Below, piece by piece: positions 10,807-21,998 of a DNA stretch of 64,000 bases (its first letter is position 1; every line of letters begins with the position of its first letter). The notes below the pieces were generated by a model that saw only the letters and a program-made list of their open reading frames with translations, made no database searches and was not told the DNA's origin. The position numbers and the translations under genes are program-made. Source of the DNA: Panagrolaimus kolymaensis (taxonomy: Eukaryota; Nematoda; Chromadorea; Rhabditida; Panagrolaimidae); the NCBI GenBank assembly GCA_028622995.1, contig JAJQJQ010000006.1, forward strand, positions 7,874,001-7,938,000, written 5' to 3'.

Positions 10807-13800
10807 ATGACGACAATAATAATGAATGAAACGGCAAAAAAGAAGAAACATCAACAATTATCATCATCATCTTCGTCGCCTCCAACAACAACAGAAGTTA
10901 TAATTGAAGATAATAAAAAAGTATGTATGTATGTAGGCGCTAATTCAAGATTCGAAGATGAACATGCGTTTATCTTTAGCTCGAGAAAAGAGGGTTTAAA
11001 AGCATAGCAATTTTGAAATATTTTTTTTAAAATAAAGTTTCATCATTGAAAGTTAATTTGGGTACGGTGAAAGTTTTTTTCGGAAAGAAAAATTTTAAAA
11101 ACAACAAAGTTTGAATGCTTTTGCTTCGGGATAGATTTTATTAATTTTTATAAATTTTGTAATTGTCTTTGTTTAAACGGTTATGCCACTCATAAAATTA
11201 TTTACCTGATTAACAAACGAAAAAACATTTTCGTATTTTAAACCTATGCATTTTCAGAAGCCTTCACCATCGGGAAAAATGGGTTTGGATGAAAGTGGTT
11301 CATCAGTAATATATCGACCAAGTTTAATATCAAAACTTTCAAAGCGAACCATATTTTTTATTTTTATTCCAGCAATACCTGTAATTTTATTATTTATTTG
11401 TTTTTTACTTTTAATTGATCAAAATGCTTTCTTCTTTAATAAATCACAACCACCCTCACCAAAGCCTCCACAACCACAAGCTCCACCACCACAAATGGTA
11501 CCAAAAGCTGCGCCAGTTTATAGGCTTCCAACCACGCTTCTTCCATCTCTTTATATTCTCACTCTTCAAGTTTTTCTTCCATATAAACCGGGAGTGGATT
11601 TTGGATCAAAAAATCAAACCATCGCAGGAAAAGTTATAATTGTTTTTGAATGTCATGAAGATACAGATGAAATATTTCTTAATGTTAATGATCTTTTAAT
11701 AAATAATTCAATGAAATTGGGCGATCAAGATAGTAATAAAAAATTGCAGGTTCAAATGGAAGAAAATGAACCCATGAAACAGATGATGAAATTACGAACG
11801 AAACCAGAAATGAAAAAAGGACATAATTATACTTTATTAATTCATTATGCCACACGGTTAAGGGATCCATTGGAAGGAGGATTATTTTTGGCAAGTTATG
11901 TAAATAATGGAGAAAAGAGGTGAGCTAGCTAATGAGTTTCCAAATTACTCCTTCTTTTCTTGCCAGAAATAAAAATTGGACCAGATTTTTAATGTTTAAA
12001 ATTTTGATTTTGGTAAAACAAAATTTAGGTATCATGTGGTGTCCCAAATGCAACCAATTGAAGCTCGAAGAGTATTTCCATGTTTTGATGAACCTAGTTT
12101 TAAAGCACAATTTCAAATAAATATTATTCATCCCACTGGAACCACAGCTATTAGCAATGTTGAAGCTACGAATGTTTTAGAACATCGAGCGTAAGCTACC
12201 GATCCTATCCAAACTTTACAATTCCACATTTTTTTAGAAATTGGACTGAAACAAATTTCGATATTTCACCCATAATGTCAACATACTTATTAGCCATTGC
12301 CATCACGGATTACACATTTATCGAAACAAAATATAAAGATATTAAGGTATAAAAAATTTTTAGAGTTTTAAAGTTGTAAATTTTTTGTTTTTATAGCTTC
12401 GAGTTTGGGCTTCTCCAAATTTCGTAAATGATACATATTTTGCATTGAATTTACTTCCAAAAGGTTTACATTTTTATGAAGATTATTTCAATATCACTTA
12501 TCCATTATCGAAATTAGGTAATAAATTAATGTCACATTCTAAGATTAAAGTTTAATTCTTTGATTATAGACATTTATGTGGCAGGGGAGCTTCGAGTGGC
12601 TGCAATGGAAAATTGGGGAATGATAGTAATCCGGGAAAAGGATATAGGTTATAATCCTAAAGTTTCGGGATCTGCTGAATATGCGAGAGTAGCCATGACT
12701 ATCCTTCATGAACTTGCACATATGGTAGGTGAATTTTAAATGATTCTTATATGCTTATGCCTCTTTTTTTTATTACAATTACCCTTTTATTTTTTTAGTG
12801 GTTTGGAAATTTAATTACGATGAAATGGTGGAATGATCTTTGGTTAAATGAAGGGTTTGCATGCCATATGAGTTATAAAGCAATGAAAAATATTACACCC
12901 GAAGTTGATGTGGTATGAACATTGATTCAATCATCATAAAGACTAATAATTGTTTTTTTAGGATTTTTTATCCCAATTTCATACTATTGAAATAATGGTG
13001 GCAGATGGAAAACATGCAACAACCCCTTTAAGTTCCAACATATCAATTATTGACGATATTTACAAAGCGTTTAATAAAGTTAGTTATAATAAAGCTGCAG
13101 CAATCGTACAAATGGTTGAAAGAGTTGTGGGTGAAAATGAATTTCGACAATCCCTTCAATCTTTTGTTATGCATCATTTATATGATAATTCTGTAAGCGA
13201 TGATTTTGCTAAAAGTATTGGAAGGTATTGTTCAGCTTTATTTTTTAAATTATATCACTCAACAATAAAAATATTTTTTAGAACTATGAAAAAACATAAT
13301 CTTTCAAATCCTTTCGGTAAATTGGGAGTAGTTGGATCATTAAAAACTTGGACCCTTAAACGAGGATTTCCTCAAATAAAAATGGAACGAATTAATGAAA
13401 CCTCGGTTAAAATTTATCAAGAACCCTACAATGTTGGAGAAAGTCCTAATTCCACTACCCATTATCGCTATAGTGTGCCAATCATTTATAAAACTTCTTA
13501 CGACAAAAATGAAAATTCAACGTCGATAATACTGAATGACAATGAAACTTGTAAGTTTTGTAAATTACTTTTCTCACAATAAAGTAATAAAAAAATATTG
13601 TTATTGCTCTCAAGCTAAAGTAACTCGAAAAACTTTTTTAAAATTTCTCTATTAGTTTCTTAAAAAAGATAGTAATAAAAAATTATGAAATGAAATAATT
13701 TTTATTATTATCTGTTGCTTGAGAGTAACCAAAAATTTCAAACTCTATTTTTTGTATTACTTTCAAGCTATAGTAAAGAGATTTTTAAAGCATTTTCCAT

Positions 13801-15285
13801 AAAAATATTACTATCTTCCAAGCTTTTCCAGTTAATTATTATAAAGTAAAATTGAAATTTTAGTAATTGTCAATAACCTTTCTCTTATCGATCCTGATGC
13901 AATTTGTTATTATAAAATTAATTATGATGAACAAATTTGGAATCAAATAGCTCTTCAACTTCGAAATGATCATACGCTAATATCAACTGGAAGTCGAGCG
14001 CGTCTTATCTTTGAATCATTTAGTTTTGGAGTATTTTATAAATTAAATATTACAATCGGGTTTGAAATAAGTAAATATATCAAAAATGAAAATAGACATG
14101 GCCCTATTCAAATGTTTACTCTATTCATGGATTCATACCGATATTTAATTGTCAATGATGAAACAAGGGAATTATTTAATGTAAGTTTCTTGCCCTTAAT
14201 ACATAAAAAATATTGACATTAAATTACATTTCTGCCAAAAAAAGGATGAATGATTAAAATGGTTTTTTAGAAATATTTTGCATCATTACTGATACCCATA
14301 TTTGAACGAATAACTTCTTTAACTCAAAATGAAAAAATCGATGAGTGAGTATCTAATCTTCCAAATCAATTATAACTACATTATTTTGCGATTTTAGACA
14401 AGTAAAGCGTTTAGTTTTATTAAAGCTATGTGATTTAAAGTATCAACCATGCATTGATCATGTCAAAAAATTATTTAATGCTGTGCTGATTGCATGCAAT
14501 AATAATTTAACGTTAAGTGATCCCAATTGTAATAGGTAAATTTTAAATATTTCGTTTTTTATATAATTTGGTATTTTAGCATTCAAATGGGATATCGAAG
14601 TAGCGTGTATGTGATGGCAATAAAATTTGGTAATAGAAAAGAATTTGAATTTTTATGGGAAAAATATTTAATTGAAACAGAAATGGTTGAAAAGGAAAGG
14701 ATATTGCAAGGGTTAGCAGGAAGCATGAATCCAAAATTATTAGGAAGGTTTGTGATTAAAATTTATTATAGTATTTGAGGCAAACATTGGATTTTGTAGG
14801 GTCGTAAATTATCATATTGAAAACAAGCAAATATTACGCCAATCTCCCCAATTTTGTACATATTATTATCATGCAGGAAATATGGAACCATTGCGAACGT
14901 ATTTAATGCAAAATTTTGCTGACTTTGTTAATAAGTTGGTTTTAAAACTATTACTAACATTTAAAATTACTACTCTAAATTTTACAGAGCAAAGGGATCG
15001 TTTTTGATGGGAAAATGTGTTTTTGCTATTTATAAATTTCCACAAAAACAAAAATTAATAAATGAGGTTTGCTATCCAATTAAAAACATGGAAAATCCTT
15101 TCTAACAATAATCTTAATTTAAGGTAGCGGTTTTTGAAGCTGCAAATAAAGATATTATTGCGACGCTTATGGGAATTATAAAAGGGCGATATACAGATAA
15201 TGAAAAAGATCTTAAATTTCATGAACGTTATGCTCAAACCCTTTATCGATATTTTAACGAGTATGTTACTTCTCTTTCTTTATAA
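10807..15285 (+). CDS. M1 family membrane aminopeptidase (aminopeptidase N-like)
   Basis: Zinc metallo-exopeptidase that removes N-terminal residues from peptides, predicted type II membrane protein. Sixteen exons: 10807-10920, 11258-11919, 12029-12190, 12238-12346, 12397-12517, 12570-12724, 12799-12912, 12962-13224, 13282-13550, 13864-14180, 14271-14344, 14398-14535, 14580-14747, 14800-14934, 14988-15066, 15124-15285. They join in phase to 1013 residues, the usual length for the family. Membrane anchor at about 68-91, then a Pro-rich stalk. HELAH at 436-440 plus Glu 459 forms the HExxHx18E zinc site, and Tyr 521 (VSYNKA) fits the transition-state Tyr. Odd: the exopeptidase motif GAMEN reads AAMEN (400-404). 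The C-terminal ERAP1-like helical domain is present. Intron 9 holds three copies of the dispersed 20-bp motif. Confidence 0.93.
13604..13776. repeat. Three copies of the 20-bp motif in aminopeptidase intron 9
   Basis: Forward at 13604-13623 (TTGCTCTCAAGCTAAAGTAA), reverse and degenerate at 13708-13728, and forward at 13757-13776 (TTACTTTCAAGCTATAGTAA). They make this intron (13551-13863) the longest internal one of the gene. Confidence 0.7.
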
Positions 15286-15370
15286 GAAAAATTATTTGTA
15301 AATTTTATTAAATTAAGAAAATTCATTGCATAATGTATAAATAAATAAATATATAAACATAAAAATAACA

Positions 15371-17271
15371 TTAAGTTTTGACAATTCTTTTGGCAAGTTT
15401 TTCACATGTTTCAGTATATTTTAAATAAAAAATAGCACCAAAAACGAATGATAAACCAATAATACCCGAAAAACCAATGGGATGTGAAAAATGTAAGGAA
15501 GATACAATAATGGAAAATATTTGACGAAGTGTCATTATCACGGCTAATACTTCAGGACTAAATTGTTTTAATATTGCATAAATGAATACCTAAAAAAATA
15601 TCAAAGTAAATAAAGCGAAATTAAAAAAGGTGAAAAGTTTATTTCAAAGTTAATCGACCAAAAGGTTTTGCAACTTTTGCTTACTGTAGCTTGGTTAATT
15701 TTTGTTTTCATTAACTTTTTAATTAGTTGAATTTGGCTCAAAAACAAAAAGTAATAAAAAAGATTTAGTTATCAATTGTCTAATTAAATATTTATTCAAG
15801 CTTCTTTTAATTCCCGAGTGTAAAAAAAGCATAAGCCACTTACTTGACCACATGCTCCAGACAAAGACAACAAAAAAGCATCCCTTGTGAATCCATCATG
15901 AGACAACGCAAATGATATCGATGAAAACAAAGTTCCTTGCTCCATTAATGATACAAAACAAAGAACTGCGCTAAATGAATTCACGCCAAACATCATCTAA
16001 AAAAATATTTCCAATGCCATTATAAACTCCTTTGTTAAAAGTTATTGTTTTACCTGAGTTTTTGAAACGGATGGTTTACAATCGAGAAGTTTTTTCTGCC
16101 AATTTGGAGTAAACGAATCGAAAGCAAGGTAGCCAATCATTAAAATAATTCCTGAAGCAGTTGTAACTTTGCTTGAAGAACTAAAAGTTTGAGAGGATAA
16201 AAAGAAAATGCATGCACCGGCAACGAGAATTAAAGCAATTAAATATTCTCGAGTTGAATAAGTTTTATTTCGAATTAAACGACCCATAAGCATCGTTGGA
16301 ATAAGTTTTGAAGCTTTGCAAACAGTCTAAAATAAAATTAATGCTAACTTGAAAAAGTCGAGAAGGTTTGAGACAAACCATTGCTGGAAAGGAAACAAAT
16401 TTTAAAGATTCATATTGACACCAAGTTGAAAGAGTATTCGATATGGAACATAGAGAATATTTATAAAAAGCTGGAACATGATATGGTTGCCTAAAATGAA
16501 TAGAAACTTAGCCACATTAAAACCAAAAGTTTGAAATGATAGTAACATTTTTTTGTTGTTCAAAGAGTTACTCTCAAGCTACAGTAACACAAAAAATACA
16601 AAAATGAAATTTAATAGTTACTGACAAAAAAATCCATCAAAATTCTTACTTTCGATAATCATAAATAAGATATAATCCACAAAGCAGTAAAGCAACCAGT
16701 CGATTAATTAATACTAAAAATTGGGCATCTTCAAACTTGTCCACAACAAAAGGGTCATCAAATCGAGAATATCCTTGTGTGATAATTTTTTCTTGAAAAA
16801 ATCCCATTGAAATATGATTTAATTGAATTCCAAGAAAATAAAATATTAGAAGAAAGCTTTCACGTTTGAATATGCTTTGTGAAGTGTCTATTGTTGATTT
16901 CAATTCTGAGTGCTTTGCTAATCCACCTTCAGCTGGAACTAATTGATACTCGGGTCTTCCAATTGCAAACAAAATCAAGCATTTTATGAAACAACCTTGT
17001 CGAAGATCGTAATGGGATTCTAAAAAAATGTGGTCCGCGAGTGGAAACAAAAGTAAATGTAACAACAAAGTGACATTTGAAATAAAAAAAAAAGATTTTT
17101 ACCTTCATATTTTCTTTTAACATATTTAATTACTAAATATCCTGGGATGATGATAGTCGAATACCCAAATAAAATAAAGGCTAATCTAAGCGGCCAATAA
17201 TCATATGGATTGAATTCTAAAGTAAATGATGCATGTTCAGGCTCAGGGGCATTTGGAATTTCTTCATTCAT
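15371..17271 (-). CDS. PAPS transporter, SLC35B2-like (pst-1-type)
   Basis: Golgi antiporter that imports 3'-phosphoadenosine 5'-phosphosulfate for sulfation of glycans and proteins. Minus-strand exons 17271-17103, 17019-16650, 16490-16379, 16326-16054, 15996-15844 and 15589-15371 join in phase to 431 residues, matching the 432 of human PAPST1. Recognisable blocks are GFFQEKIITQGY, FEDAQFLVLINRLVAL, NTLSTWCQYESLKFVSFPAM, SKLIPTMLMGRL, MMFGVNSFS with SGACGQ, and VLAVIMTLRQIFSII. About ten membrane segments are visible. It is convergent with the aminopeptidase gene, with only 85 bp between the stops. A splice acceptor (TTTTTTTAG) lies 6 nt upstream of the ATG, implying a 5' UTR exon or trans-splicing; a possible 5' exon donor is at about 18116. 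Confidence 0.92.
16568..16587 (+). repeat. Dispersed 20-bp motif, PAPS transporter intron
   Basis: TTACTCTCAAGCTACAGTAA between exons 2 and 3 of the transporter gene. A weaker copy lies in its last intron at about 15681-15698. Confidence 0.7.
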
Positions 17272-19983
17272 TGATACCTAAAAAAATTTCAACAACTTTT
17301 GATTTTTTAAAAGTCAGACATCTTATTTAATTATGTTACAGAAAAAACAAAAATTGCAAATAAAGATAAAAGATTAAATTTATCGTTACGGAAATCTTAA
17401 TCGAAGTAAATAAAAAAAGGAAAGATGTATTTGCGTAAGTAATTTTTATAAGCAATGATGTGAAAAAGTAAAAGTTTAATTCAGTGAATAAAAAATCTAA
17501 AAAATTATTAAAAGAGTAAAAGTTGCACATGCGTATAACTTTATTCCCATTCCATTGTTGCAGAAAAAAAAATTGAGGGATAAAGTCGTAATCAATTTAT
17601 ACCCATCACAAAATGGATGTAAAAAGAGGATTTCCAATGATCAACAACTCTGTAGTTAATCCCTAAAGGTTAGAGCGAGAAAAAAACTATTTTGAAACAA
17701 AAGCTTTGCAAAAAATATGGAAAATTGAAAATGAAAAGTTTGTTGTTAAATAAAAAAAATGTCACTAAACTTTGATTTATTTCAAACGTCATAAAATATT
17801 TTACTTCATTGTATTAAAAATTCCATAAACAAAGTTTACTCTCATTTATTTTTGGAATTACTCTTAAGCTACAGTAACACAAAAATGTAATTGTGAAAAA
17901 TATTCATTACTATAGCTTGATAGTAATTCAATGAATTTTTTACTATAGCTAAATAGAAGTTGTTATCTTTACAGTGATCGAAAATTTAAGGTTTCAGAAA
18001 CAATAAAACATCATAAAATTTTGAAGTACAAATAATAGGAAAAAATGAAAATCTTAACATAAAAGGAAGCAGCTTACTTTCAAAGCTTTTCATCACAAAT
18101 TAAAAATGGTCTTACCGGAACAAGGGCAGCAGATGATTTTTCTGATCAAAAATGAATATCAATAAAAATAAAATAAATTGAAGGCAGCTTTTTCGTTTGT
18201 ACTCGTCGTCGTTGATCAGCAAGACAGAAGAATGTTTCACTTCCGTCAGAAAAGAGCATTTGATCTCAAAAGCCGAAAAAAATTCTGAATATAAAAGCAA
18301 TATTTGGGATATGGAAATCAGATCAAAATGAATAATTTAATGAATTAATGGAAGCCAAATAATAAAAATAAGATAATGTGGATATGAATATATGACTTTA
18401 AAAAGTTAATTAAGTAGTAATAAAATTAGAAAAATTCCATTAAGCATCAGGCCGGATAAAGGACGCTCGGATTGATTACCTAAAATGAGAGTTTGTTTAT
18501 AAATAGATTATCAAATCAGAAAATAAAAACATAAACAGTTATCAAAAAACGAGCGGAAGAGAAGTGATTATGCAAAAAAGCATCGCTCGCAGATGTTCAA
18601 ACAATAACATCGCAATGATGGGCTGAAACATGCATGAATAATCAAACTTGTTTTTTGAGCTGTTGTAACATTAAATTATTATTTTTTTGATAGTTTTTTA
18701 GCATTGATTTTTGTTTATATAAAAATGATAATTTTCAGCAACAAAAATATATAACAATAATGTGTTTAAAAAACTAAAAATATGATTCAAAAATTAAGGT
18801 TCAATGAAACATGGGTTAAGTGGATAAGCACAACCTTGCCATCAAACTCATCCCAATTCTTTAAAGCCGAATCAGAAGCTTTTAGTAATTTCGCAGTCAC
18901 TTTGTAAAACAGTTCATAAACCATCAACTTTCTGAATTTAGTTTTTCTTTTTTTTCGTTCTAAGAAATTGAATGTGAAATTTATCGAATTTTCTTAAAAT
19001 TATTTATGATGATTCAATTTTCGGTAATTTTACCATGTAATTTATTCAATTTACGAGAAGTTTTTGTTTTAAAATAAAAACAAAAATTACACATGTTGTT
19101 TATACTTTGCACCACAAATTAAAGCTATTTTCACTTTTTGAATGTTTTTAAAAGCATTGAAAAACTTTATGACCTCTTTTTATTGGCACTTTATAAAAAA
19201 CTAATAATAATGGCAAAATAATAATACGATTTATTAAAAATTCAATATTTTTTGCTTAATTACGTGTGTTTAACCTTGCAAAAAATTGAAAATCCCGCTG
19301 GATTTTGTTATGTTTACGGTAAAAAGAAGGGAGAAAGAGAAAAAAAATTGAAGTAAAAGCAAAGCAACCAAAAAAATGGAGGGAAAGAAGAGAGAAAAAA
19401 TATAAGACACGAGAACGCACATTCGAGCTTTTGTTTCTTTAACTTTATGTTCGTCGTCTTTCCTCTTTCAACTGCTCGACTCCCATATATATTAAGCAAT
19501 GAAAATCGCGTTTTTCAACTGAAATTTTTTTGCGTGTGCGTTTTTAGCGTGTATTTTCTTTTTTGTTGCTGTTGCTGGTTGCTGTGAGTGGAGAAGTAGT
19601 AAATGGGCGAAAAAGAACTTCGTCTTCTTTTTTCTTGCGTGTCCTGAAAATAGGCGTGGCTACGTGAAATAAATATTCGAGGTTTATATAATTTTCCCTT
19701 CAAAACTTATTTTTGGCTTATTGCCAAAAAATGCTTTCTAAAAATTATTATTTTCGTTCATGAAAATTTCTTCCCAAGCTTTTTATTATGGCATTGCTAT
19801 GACAAAACTTTAAGCATTTTATGATATATAAGGAGCATCGAAAACAAAAATGCATCACTTTTTTATAGATGAAATATTTCAAAGTGTAACGCTGTTTCAA
19901 ATTATAGTTCAAAATTGTATAAATTCAGTAATTATTTTATTATTACCTTTCGTCTTTCCTCGTCCAAGCAACAACAAAAGAAA
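17272..19983. other. Intergenic, no protein gene seen
   Basis: AT-rich 2.7 kb between two divergent genes. It contains an inverted pair of the dispersed 20-bp motif at 17858-17877 and 17907-17926. Possible untranslated 5' exons of the PAPS transporter lie on the minus strand (donor near 18116 after CTTGTTCCG). No protein motif recognised. Confidence 0.5.
17858..17926. repeat. Inverted pair of the 20-bp motif
   Basis: Forward TTACTCTTAAGCTACAGTAA at 17858-17877 and reverse TTACTATAGCTTGATAGTAA at 17907-17926, 29 bp apart, able to form a hairpin. Confidence 0.7.
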
Positions 19984-21598
19984 ATGGATCCTTATGGAGC
20001 AAGTTCATCAACGACTGGTTCTGCTGCCGACCTTCCTGGAAGAATTCGAAAACGACGTTATAGCACTGCAAGAATCCAACCGGTGAGTTTTATTTGTTTT
20101 TGTTGTTGTTGATGATTCCTTCTAATTTGTGGAATTTTAGACAAGAATCAAAAAAGTTATGCAAAGTGATGAAGACATAGGTCGTATGATTGCATCTGTG
20201 CCAGTTTCAAGTTTGTTTTTTCAATATCTTTAGGATTGTACAGTTTTTTGTTTTCAGTTGGAGCTGTTATGGAACATTTTACCGAAAAATTACTTGAAAA
20301 TGCTGCAAATATTATGCATGAAAGTGTATCAAAAACTTTATCACCAGCTCATATGTATGTTTTTAAATGTTTTTGTAATCGATACTTTGATTATTTCCCA
20401 TGTCATAAGGCTCTTATCATTTACCTTTTTTGTTTCAGATTTACTGCGGTCAATCGAATACCATATTACTCATTTCTTCAACCTGTTGTCAAAAATTTTG
20501 GTGGAGGAGCTACAGCTACAAGTACATCATCACCTGTTACAACGCCAACTAATGGTCTATTCTCAAAACCTTTTGAGCAACATTATTCTACTATGAAGTA
20601 ATTACAACTTATATGAAATAAATGAATATCTTTATTTATTAATGCTCGCAACTAAGATACTTTAGATTAAGCAAAATAAGACATAGACTGATCCTTTTGT
20701 ATCAAACTGATTCGCTTTAAATAGACAATCCGATGGCTCGCCATAAAAAAACGTTTATAAAAGATTAGAGTTAGTGGTGATCAGTGTTTCGAGGAATTAC
20801 GCTAAATTTGGTGTCATTTAAAAGTGTAATTCATAAAACTTCAAGCAGAATTAAGCATAGAAATTTACAGCTTTTCGACCTATTAGAAAACTTGATGCGA
20901 TAGAACTATCAAAAATATATAAAATTCTTATGAAAAAAATAAAAATTTTATTTAAAATTAGCTAATTACGCGAAACCTGGTGGAGAATAACCAAAGACTT
21001 AAATTCTTTTAGACTAGATGAGCAACCACAAGGATTGCATTACACGCCACTACAATTACAACATCCTACAGCAACGTATGAAGAGCCAGCATTGCCAGTA
21101 TTAGAAGAAACATATGATTCGAATGCGTACATGACAGAGACAGCAGCTAAAGCTCCTGTAGCTAAAAACAATGCGAACGATGAAAGTTTAGTCAAACGAA
21201 GACGTGGCCGACCAAGAAAGGATGACAAAGATAACAAGTAATTTACTTACATGTCTTATTTTTTTTAACTTTAAATTTTAAGATCGAAGCAAGCAATCGT
21301 TTCAATTTTATCAACAACGACAACATCTTCTTATAACCCATCAATAGGCCACAATGGAATTTCATCAAAAGCTGACCTTGATCGTGTTTTGATGCCTCCA
21401 CCATCACTTCTTCCCCAACGTAAAACTCTTCCTTCATTAAATCCAAAAATTATTATACCTAAAACAATGATCTCTTCATCCCCTACTACTTTGTCTTCAT
21501 CTGTACCTACCCAATCAAATAATAATAATTCAATGGTAAATTCATCATCGTCTTCAAAGGATCAAAAACCACAAAAAGCTGATGCTATTTCAGCTTAA
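19984..21598 (+). CDS. NC2-alpha / DRAP1-like transcription repressor with AT-hook
   Basis: Histone-fold subunit of Negative Cofactor 2, which pairs with NC2-beta (DR1), binds TBP on DNA and blocks TFIIA/TFIIB entry; nuclear. Exons 19984-20082, 20141-20210, 20258-20354, 20439-20597, 21013-21237 and 21283-21598 give 321 residues. The histone fold spans about residues 30-110: ARIQPTRIKKVMQSDEDIGR, ASVPV, GAVMEHFTEKLLENAANI, SKTLSPAHI, then an AVNRIPYYSFLQPVV helix that aligns in register with the last DRAP1 helix. An AT-hook (KRRRGRPRKD) is at about 202-211, followed by a Ser/Asn/Pro-rich tail. The 415-bp fourth intron is unusually long for this locus. It is convergent with the TRMT2A-like gene. 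Confidence 0.85.
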
Positions 21599-21998
21599 TA
21601 AAATAAATCAACTTTTTAATGAAAGTGCTGCTGCAGGGAATTTTCTTTTTGTTATTTCTTCTTCTATTTTTTTTTTGTTGTTGTGAAAAGCAATATAATC
21701 TATTACTTTTTTTGTACTAACTTTTTTTGTTGCTTGGACTAAACAACCACCATTTGTGAATGCGCATCTCTCATGTTTTACCATTTTCTCCTTTGTGTTG
21801 ATATTACGTGTTATTTATATTTTTTTAGTTTGTTTCTATGTTTAATTTAAGCTTTAAATTAAATTTTTTTTCTTTATATAAAAATCAACAACAGCTTATC
21901 AAAATTGACAAGGAATGAATACAACAAAATGGAGTTACAATATGTCAATCGTAAAACTTACTCGAACATAATATCACTGTTATTCGGCACTTTGTTTC
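21599..21998. other. Convergent 3' intergenic spacer
   Basis: 400 bp of AT-rich sequence between the stops of the DRAP1-like and TRMT2A-like genes. It presumably holds both 3' UTRs and poly(A) sites. Confidence 0.6.

Noticed and set aside
20258..20596. Alternative frame through the DRAP1 exons reading LLRSIEYHITHFFNLL
   Set aside because: It looks helix-like, but the canonical frame aligns residue by residue with the NC2-alpha histone fold and continues across both splice sites; the alternative needs a non-canonical junction.
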